Shown here piece after piece: positions 62,728 to 64,000 of a stretch of DNA of 64,000 bases (the stretch's first letter is position 1; every line of letters begins with the position of its first letter). This stretch comes from Synechococcus sp. BIOS-U3-1. Its GTDB lineage: Bacteria > Cyanobacteriota > Cyanobacteriia > PCC-6307 > Cyanobiaceae. The notes under the pieces were generated by a model that made no database searches, had not been told where the DNA came from, and saw nothing but the letters and a program-made list of their open reading frames with translations. The stretch lies in assembly GCF_014279975.1 (NCBI RefSeq), contig NZ_CP047936.1, positions 1,922,001-1,986,000 of the forward strand, read 5' to 3'. Position numbers and translations under genes: made by a program.

Positions 62728-63830
62728 CAGGAGATGGTGCCATTCACAGGTAACAGGCCCCTACGGATCCAGGCTTCGACCCGGGCTGCCAAACCTTCCT
62801 GACTCGCGCAGCGCTCAACCCAGCGACGGCAGGCCAAACGATCGATGGCCGACGCCTGAAGTGTTGCTTTTGCGAGGGCTTCCCAATCATCGGGAGCAAC
62901 CAGCCAACCGGTTTCGCCGTCCTGAATAATTTCTCCTGGGCCTCCGCGGTCATAAGCGATCACCGGCACACCACAGGCCAAGGCCTCAACCACAACATTG
63001 CCGTAAGCCTCATTCCACTTCGGCGTGTTGAGCAGCGCTCTGCAACCGCCAAGCTCGCGCTGCAGCTCATCGGTGGGCTTGAAGCCACACCACTCAATCG
63101 TTCCTGCGGGCACTGCACTCTCGACACGCCTGGCATAGGCATCGTCCTCCACCAGCCCCCAGACACGCAGCGTCTCGCCTAGCTGAGCCGCAACCAACGC
63201 CGCATCCTCAAGCCCCTTTTCGGGAGCAACTCGTCCGGCCCAACCCAGGGGACCATCGGTGATGAGCTGCAGCTCATAACGAGAGAGATCGAAACCGTTT
63301 CCCACCACATCAGGGGGATCAACGAGAGCGAAGTCGTCCGACTGACGACGGGTGTGAAACGCAAGGCGTCGCTGATCCCAACGGGCCAGATCAGCCACGG
63401 CACTATCCATCACCGCAGACACGGACCCCATACTCACGAGGTGAAAAATGTTTGGTGCCACATGGGGGGTAAGCCATAGCGGCAGCCAGTCGTATCCAAA
63501 ATTGAGCAGGGCATCAACATCGCTGGCCAGTTCCAGCGCCCGGTCCCAGAGACGAGGCAGCACAGCATCCCTGGGAATCCGCATCGGTTCATTCCGATCC
63601 GCATGCTGCCAACTCGGCTGATCAACCCCAGGGACGGTATGGAGTGTCACGCGCTCATCGATCACTGGTGAGCAGGAACCTTCCGGAGCCACGAGGTGCA
63701 GGCGATGACCCCGCTGGGCTAGGCCCTTCACCAGAGATGCAAGCGTGAGCTCAACCCCTCCTCCTCGTCCGCTGCCGAGCTGTCCGACGGGTGTGCTGAC
63801 CAGCACCAATGACAAAGGACGATCGGTCAT
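62727..63830 (-). CDS. Glycosyltransferase family 4
   Basis: A 367-residue GT-B retaining glycosyltransferase. GSGRGGGVELTLASLVKGLAQRGHRLHLVAPEGS is the N-terminal acceptor domain, and the donor site has GWAGRVAPEKGLEDAALVA and the EX7E-type stretch EAYGNVVVEALACGVPVIAYDRGGPGEII. ATG 63830 overlaps the stop of the upstream EamA gene (ATGA). Substrate unknown; likely builds surface or lipid-linked glycans with the GT39 protein. Confidence 0.92.
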   Translation of the reverse strand: MTDRPLSLVLVSTPVGQLGSGRGGGVELTLASLVKGLAQRGHRLHLVAPEGSCSPVIDERVTLHTVPGVDQPSWQHADRNEPMRIPRDAVLPRLWDRALELASDVDALLNFGYDWLPLWLTPHVAPNIFHLVSMGSVSAVMDSAVADLARWDQRRLAFHTRRQSDDFALVDPPDVVGNGFDLSRYELQLITDGPLGWAGRVAPEKGLEDAALVAAQLGETLRVWGLVEDDAYARRVESAVPAGTIEWCGFKPTDELQRELGGCRALLNTPKWNEAYGNVVVEALACGVPVIAYDRGGPGEIIQDGETGWLVAPDDWEALAKATLQASAIDRLACRRWVERCASQEGLAARVEAWIRRGLLPVNGTIS

Positions 63831-64000
63831 GCCTTCAGGTCTCCAGGACGCGGCATCGAGGCCGAAAACCAAGGCTCCCAGATGCGCTGGCGCTGACTCA
63901 CTAAAAGCACTGAGATCAGCACCAGAAGCACCGCAAGCCACTGCAGGTTGTCGAGGCGTTCACCCAGCAACACTCCCCCGGAGGCAAGCGCAAACACCGG
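63827..64000 (-). CDS. EamA/DMT family transporter, C-terminal part
   Basis: The minus strand is open to the window end and encodes the last 57 residues: PVFALASGGVLLGERLDNLQ followed by a hydrophobic helix (WLAVLLVLISVLLVSQ) and a short tail. P-x5-G-x-x-x-L-G-E-x-L in the penultimate loop is typical of EamA proteins. The stop overlaps the GT4 start, so the genes are coupled. The N-terminal part lies beyond base 64000. Confidence 0.8.
   Translation of the reverse strand, partial: PVFALASGGVLLGERLDNLQWLAVLLVLISVLLVSQRQRIWEPWFSASMPRPGDLKA

Overview
The window comes from a marine picocyanobacterium, most likely Synechococcus (subcluster 5.1 type). It carries photosystem I genes (psaF, psaJ), cytochrome b6f genes (petC, petA), ndhB, a high-light-inducible protein, a cyAbrB regulator, a ctaCDE terminal oxidase, many cyanobacteria-only small proteins, and the 62-residue picocyanobacterial hyper-conserved protein PSHCP. 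Coding is dense, and many neighbours overlap by a few bases (ATGA or TTGA junctions, convergent overlapping tails).

Layout. 1-5.6 kb: partial SPFH protein and NfeD (divergent), a DprA-like protein, a BioD/DRTGG protein, an EbsA-like protein, a dehydrogenase, methionine aminopeptidase, a small membrane protein and ribosomal L19. 5.6-7.7 kb: tRNA-Trp, PSHCP, a terminator, a structured spacer, tRNA-Asp and gltX, a compact translation-related block. 7.6-12.3 kb: antiporter, DUF1643 and wecB on the minus strand, then PilT and Hli. 12.3-20.9 kb: tsaD, psaFJ, gmk, RqcH-like, tatC, DUF3067, petC-petA, lgt, cobM and tRNA-Val(CAC).

20.9-25 kb is the only clearly accessory stretch. Directly behind tRNA-Val lie an apparently broken reading frame, an AT-rich O-acyltransferase/SGNH gene, a long perfect-type hairpin, a DUF1330 gene, a strong terminator and several small unknown proteins. 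From 25 kb the core genome resumes: a RodZ-like protein, Ppx/GppA, a UbiA prenyltransferase, an S66 peptidase, ispD, GT9, a K+ channel, fabG, a solitary groEL, nanE and an ABC-2 exporter.

37-44 kb is a heme A/terminal oxidase module: the ABC exporter and ctaB-ctaA on the minus strand, divergent from ctaC-ctaD-ctaE on the plus strand with an operator-like inverted repeat between them, then cyAbrB. 44-53 kb: HdeD, ribE, a bifunctional-nuclease-like protein, an Fe-S aldo/keto reductase, a Tat lipoprotein, a CobT-like protein, DUF2232, a lipoprotein and topA. 53-64 kb: ndhB, a DevA/LolD-type ATPase, an OmpR-type regulator, an M23 peptidase, birA, an aminotransferase, PspA/Vipp1, a DciA-like protein with a zinc ribbon, GT39, GT4 and a partial EamA transporter.

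The strongest biological signals are PSHCP in its tRNA-flanked setting, the tRNA-Val-linked island with its 48-base hairpin, the 28-bp perfect palindrome inside the ABC permease gene, and the inverted repeat between the divergent cta operons. All functions are read from sequence motifs and family knowledge; no database search was possible.
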